Assembly (NCBI GenBank): GCA_037043235.1
Contig: JAWRVZ010000079.1
Span: 2,084,001 to 2,148,000, forward strand
DNA length: 64,000 nucleotides
Source: Rhodeus uyekii
Taxonomy: Eukaryota; Chordata; Actinopteri; Cypriniformes; Acheilognathidae
Reading direction: 5' to 3'
Under the pieces are notes generated by a model that was given only the letters and a program-made list of their open reading frames with translations, did not search any database and was not told where the DNA came from. How positions within the stretch are numbered: the first letter of the stretch is position 1; each line of letters opens with the position of its first letter. A program made the position numbers and the translations under genes. This document shows, in pieces, positions 47,208 to 64,000 of the stretch.

Positions 47208-48150
47208 AAAGCCATGTATCCATAAGTATATGGATTAAACGTTCTAACAAAAAAACAAATCTCATGCATAGCCACCAGATTATATCAGGTGTTGGAACCA
47301 CATCCTTTCCATTCTTGTAATGTCATGAAAGTCATTCTGTTCCTCATGAACTGAAAGTTTCCTGTTGTCAATGTCCTTCTAAGAATGTCATGTGCTGAAT
47401 CAGGTTTCTCTCACACCCACCCACCTGTGGACTTGTGTTTTTGTCAGCATGAGTCTATGTTTTATACACTTTGAGTAGGCTACTTATTAAATGTCATGAT
47501 GTGTGGAATAATGAGACACAAGGTGAGAACATCTGCTACAGGAAGAACAGAAGCATATCATGTGCAGAGCGTGTGCACATCACCGCACAAATGCGGAAGT
47601 GTGGTTAAGCGTCATCTGCGCATCTGGCCTAGAATGGTGTAACTTCGTTTTTGATGTGTGGTGTTTATGTACCCACCTGTGAACAGAAACGGTTCTTGGT
47701 TCAGGTCAAGACGTTCGTGTTACAAAAGACAAAAAGAATGAAGGAAATAGTTCTCATGCCAAATTACAACGTCCAATCATATTTAGCACATCATTAATGC
47801 AAAGTAAATCATATTTTAACTTGTATGGCCTAGTTTGTGATGCTCTTTATTAAGAGGAGTTGATCAGACGTTTTACATAACTGCATTTCCCTCGTGAGAA
47901 TTCAGGGGTTTGACTGTAAACCAGGATTGCCCCCATAAACGAGGTGATGGCTATCTTTTATTTCTTCCTCACACCCCATTGTCTTGAATCCTGCATTGTT
48001 TCCTCGCTTCTTCCTTTTTTGGGTTCTTCCTGACCCCCCACCACCAGATATTCTTTCTCATCCTCTCCCACCCCCATCACACCCTTTCCTCTTATCTCTC
48101 TATTTATCACTTCTCCTCATGTTTCCCACAAGTCTCTTGTGGATTCACAC

Positions 48151-48594
48151 TAGCGATTCTCAACCTTTTTGACTCAATGGCTCCTCGTTGCCAAGACATT
48201 TCCAGCATTTTTGCTGTATTTTGAATATTATATTGAATAAATTATCATGGTTAATGGCTTAATTAACAAGTATATTCAATATATTTTAGTTAATTTAACA
48301 CATTATTTGTAATATATTTGATATTTAATTTATATTTAATATAATAATTTTTAATACATTTCATATACTAAATTAATTTATTTCAGAAAAATATAATATT
48401 TTATATTCTAAAATTGAATGTTCTTTAATAAAAACAATATTTATTGAGTGAAAATAAAAATAAGTTTGATTTCAGTTTATGATTTAATCTAGCTTTTTTA
48501 GCATTTCAATTTGGTTATTTTAATACATGAATAATAATCTATTAATTGAAACACAAACCGCCCTATGGCTCTCTTGGATGTTGAATACCACTGA
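48151..48594. mobile_element. hAT-like non-autonomous element (decayed)
   Basis: The left end TAGCGATTCTCAACCTTTTT and the right end (inverted) CAGTGGTATTCAACATCC are imperfect Charlie-type termini. An AT-rich body of about 0.44 kb lies between. No exact 8-base duplication was found. Confidence 0.4.
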
Positions 48595-50218
48595 TCTAGA
48601 CCTTTGTAGGCTCCTAATTGACATGAAATTAGCAACGGCACAGAAAAGAGTTGATCCAGATTAAAACTTTTAATTAAAATATGAATTTATCCACAGATTA
48701 AAAACAAAAAGTAAAATGGAGCTACAATCAGGCACCAAAGAATACGTCTGTTTTCCTTATATTTTGAAACAATTGCGATAATGCAACAATAACATTATTT
48801 AGTAAGCAATCTACTTGTATATTTTGCGAATTTCATCATGATGATCTTTTAAAACATAGTTGAGGGTAAAAAGAGGTTCATAGACATTCACCAATGCTCT
48901 GGTTACATAAAATAGTAAAGACTCCAGATTTTCTCCCATTTCGTACACACATACAGTCCTGACTTAGAAACTGGCCACAGAGATAACAACACAAAAAGCA
49001 GTAGCATTAGCATGAGTTTGGCAGTAGGATGTGTGTATCTGTGTGTGTCAGCGTTGAGTTTGTAAGAGTAACTGTGTTCCTATGCAGCTTGTCAGACTCT
49101 GAAGGGATTCCTTAAACTGTCATGCAATAAAAACGGTTTAATCTTAAAACGACTAGCAGTGCAATCATGTCGCTATGGAAACAAGGTAAAACGGTAGTGT
49201 TGACCACTACCGCACATGGCAACAATAACAACTGTATATGTTTTGCACTGAGTTAAGACAACCCACCATGTTTAAAGTGGGAGTGGCCTGACGAAAGATT
49301 ACGGCACTTGTGATTGGTTGACCTGTGAGACTGACATGTGAATAAGGCAGTACAAGTTTCCAGTGGCAGTGATACACAAGTGGCACAAATGCTAAAAGCC
49401 CTTGAGCAGGCACAGAACACGAGACAGAGCCGGTTATAATCATTACAAAGCGATTTGCGTTAGTGCTCTCAAATGTTTTGGGCTTTTAGTTCGAAAATGT
49501 GTCTCTTAGACCCTCTTAGTTATCTTATTTATATTTGCATATTATCTTTTTATAAATGCTAGCTGATCTGGATTAACGCCTTGATGCACAAGTTAGCCCC
49601 GTTAAACGATAACGTGTGAGCACCACAGCACCCCTTCTGGATTGGAGGAGTACGCAGCAGCGGTGGAGCTCTGTGAAAGTTTTAGCAGGCTAAAGACTAG
49701 ACAAACCTTTTGAGACTCAATAAATAAAATAAATAGAATCAAATATGACACAAAAACACGCTCTGCAGTAGTGTAGTCTGGGAAATCGCTCCCAAGACTT
49801 TCGTGTATCAGAAAGACCCTGTTTAAGACTACAGAGAATGCACCCACGCACATACGCCCTCCGACCAACCGCATACGAACAAACGCATACATACTTTTGC
49901 AAGATTTTGGTTACACATTGTGAATCGTGTTTAATGCTCAGCAAGAAAAGTTACGAACCTCATTATGATTAGGGGTCATGCAGTACTATACAAAAGTAAA
50001 AGAGAAAGAAGAAAAGGTTCTTCTAGTTATCCTCCTCAAAAACAGGTTGAAACTAAATATGTAATGACCAAGAGCTTTGTTAGCGCAATGCGAATGTCAT
50101 GAGTGTTAGCTGTACAGCGTTTGTCAATGATTGTGTGTTTCTCTGGGTTGTAAACAGATCCAACTATAAAGATTCTACTTAGTGTCGTTCTAATCAACTC
50201 CTCTCGGGTAAACCTGCT

Positions 50219-62979
<12,761 letters not shown>

Positions 62980-63013
62980 CTTCAGAGACAGATAGAGAGA
63001 TCGAGATAGATAG

Positions 63014-63019
<6 letters not shown>

Positions 63020-63050
<31 letters not shown>
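63020..63050. repeat. (GA)n microsatellite
   Basis: About fifteen GA units close to the acceptor of the 62857-62979 exon. On the transcript this reads as a CU-rich tract. Confidence 0.92.
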
Positions 63051-63053
<3 letters not shown>

Positions 63054-63283
63054 GGAGGTCAAATAGAGAATTAAAACACAGAGTGAATCAATCCAGAGCA
63101 GAAGGAAGGACACAGGTCATGTGATTGGATTTACAGCTAACATATGGGAGTGATCATATACTGCACAACGGTATAGGACTTCCACACTCATATACCGGTG
63201 GAACAGTAAGGAACATGTTTTATGTAGCAAACCTCAATTAACACTGATTAAATGTGTTAATTCATAAAAATAAAATAAAAATT

Positions 63284-63306
63284 GGGGGGGGGGGGGGGGG
63301 GGGGGG
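63284..63306. repeat. Poly-G tract
   Basis: Twenty-three consecutive G on the plus strand, able in principle to form a G-quadruplex. Its exact length is liable to sequencing error. Confidence 0.9.
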
Positions 63307-64000
63307 TAACTTCCACTACCTCTTGTAACAAAATCTGTTCTCTTCTCACATTTATTGGTGTGAGCATGGGAAAACCCGTTACTCGCTAAGATCACAGCTA
63401 TAGCAAACTACAACCATCCAACCAATTCCTGACAGACAAAAGTCAAGTCTTTTTTTCTTGTATGAGAAGCCAATTCACCCGGACAAAGATCACAACAGGG
63501 AATAAAACCACGTTCTTCACACAGCAGTAGAATACAGCGGTGAGTCCTTAACACAGTTAGCTCACACAGTTCAGTTTTTTACAGAAGTGATGACCACATT
63601 CTATGACCAAACTCATACCCATACATTTTCAGGATTTACAATCACATTTCTCAGAAAACATGCACTGTGTGAACGAAACAGACACAGCGTGTCTACCATA
63701 TGTAGCAGGTTTTCATGTGTGGCTTCAGTAACTTACAGCAACGGAGATATGAGCTGTGTCATCTGAAGGTTTTAGATACAGTCACTGCTCTCCACCGGTG
63801 CTTCTTCCATCAGTTTTGTGTTCTATGTGCTCAAAAATTCTCCTCTCTCCACCCAGATATAAAAGCTGCGGTCTGTTAATGAAGATTTGATAGAAGAACT
63901 CGCGGCTCAACTGGACACGTTTTATGGACATACCCATCCTTGATATTACTTTGAGTGACTGTCACTATGGTTACTGGTAAGAGAATATGAATACTGGATT

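Larger units (their letters stand above)
46500..48660. other. Intergenic interval between arl5c and cacnb1
   Basis: No gene recognised. It contains the SINE at 47055-47207 and a hAT-like fragment at 48151-48594. A pyrimidine-rich stretch lies at 47990-48130. The rest is AT-rich. Confidence 0.5.
62980..64000 (-). other. cacnb1 intron, window edge
   Basis: Intronic sequence upstream of the first recognised exon. Contains a (GA)n repeat (63020-63050) and a 23-base G run. No further beta-1 exon was recognised up to 64000. Confidence 0.6.

Noticed and set aside
49602..49944. Overlapping minus-strand frames downstream of cacnb1
   Set aside because: Different frames over the same bases, no motifs, no splice sites; probably cacnb1 3' UTR or intergenic.

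Overview
The window is vertebrate nuclear DNA, almost certainly from a cyprinid-like teleost. Genes are split into short exons with GT-AG introns. The intergenic and intronic DNA is AT-rich and full of fish-type repeats: tRNA-derived SINEs with an L2-like tail, Tc1, hAT and Tigger elements, and a MITE-like family present in about seven copies. All seven recognised protein genes lie on the minus strand. All exon joins quoted were read by eye from splice sites and checked for reading frame.

Layout, left to right. 1-2.3 kb: nme3 (nucleoside diphosphate kinase 3), cut only at its last codons. 2.6-4.0 kb: a 1.34 kb terminal-inverted-repeat element. 4.1-6.75 kb: mrps34 (mitochondrial small-subunit ribosomal protein) with an NRF1 site at its promoter. 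7.0-12.75 kb: spsb3 (SPRY/SOCS-box ubiquitin ligase adaptor) with a LINE remnant in its 5' intron. 14.25-18.5 kb: atp6v0c (V-ATPase proteolipid) with an M-box/CLEAR-like site upstream. 20.1 kb: a tRNA-Cys. 20.3-21.3 kb: a small minus-strand unit whose first AUG encodes a 25-residue, almost entirely transmembrane peptide; this is the most novel-looking item. 22-35.1 kb: lasp1 (LIM, nebulin repeats, SH3), whose intron 2 carries a Tigger-like element and a duplicated, truncated copy of exon 2. 35.3-42.8 kb: gene-poor, with two tandemly duplicated tRNA-Cys genes, LINE remnants and SINEs. 42.85-46.3 kb: arl5c (Arf-like GTPase). 46.3-50.2 kb: little besides repeats. 50.2-64 kb: cacnb1 (calcium channel beta-1), open at its 5' end, with two mutually exclusive HOOK exons and one GC-AG intron.

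From memory of the human map, nme3-mrps34-spsb3-atp6v0c corresponds to 16p13.3 and lasp1-arl5c-cacnb1 to 17q12. The window therefore spans the junction of two human synteny blocks, near the tRNA-Cys and the microprotein unit. Apart from synteny, the genes share no common pathway: nucleotide metabolism and cilia (nme3), mitochondrial translation (mrps34), ubiquitination (spsb3), organelle acidification (atp6v0c), actin and adhesion (lasp1), Golgi traffic (arl5c) and excitation-contraction coupling (cacnb1).
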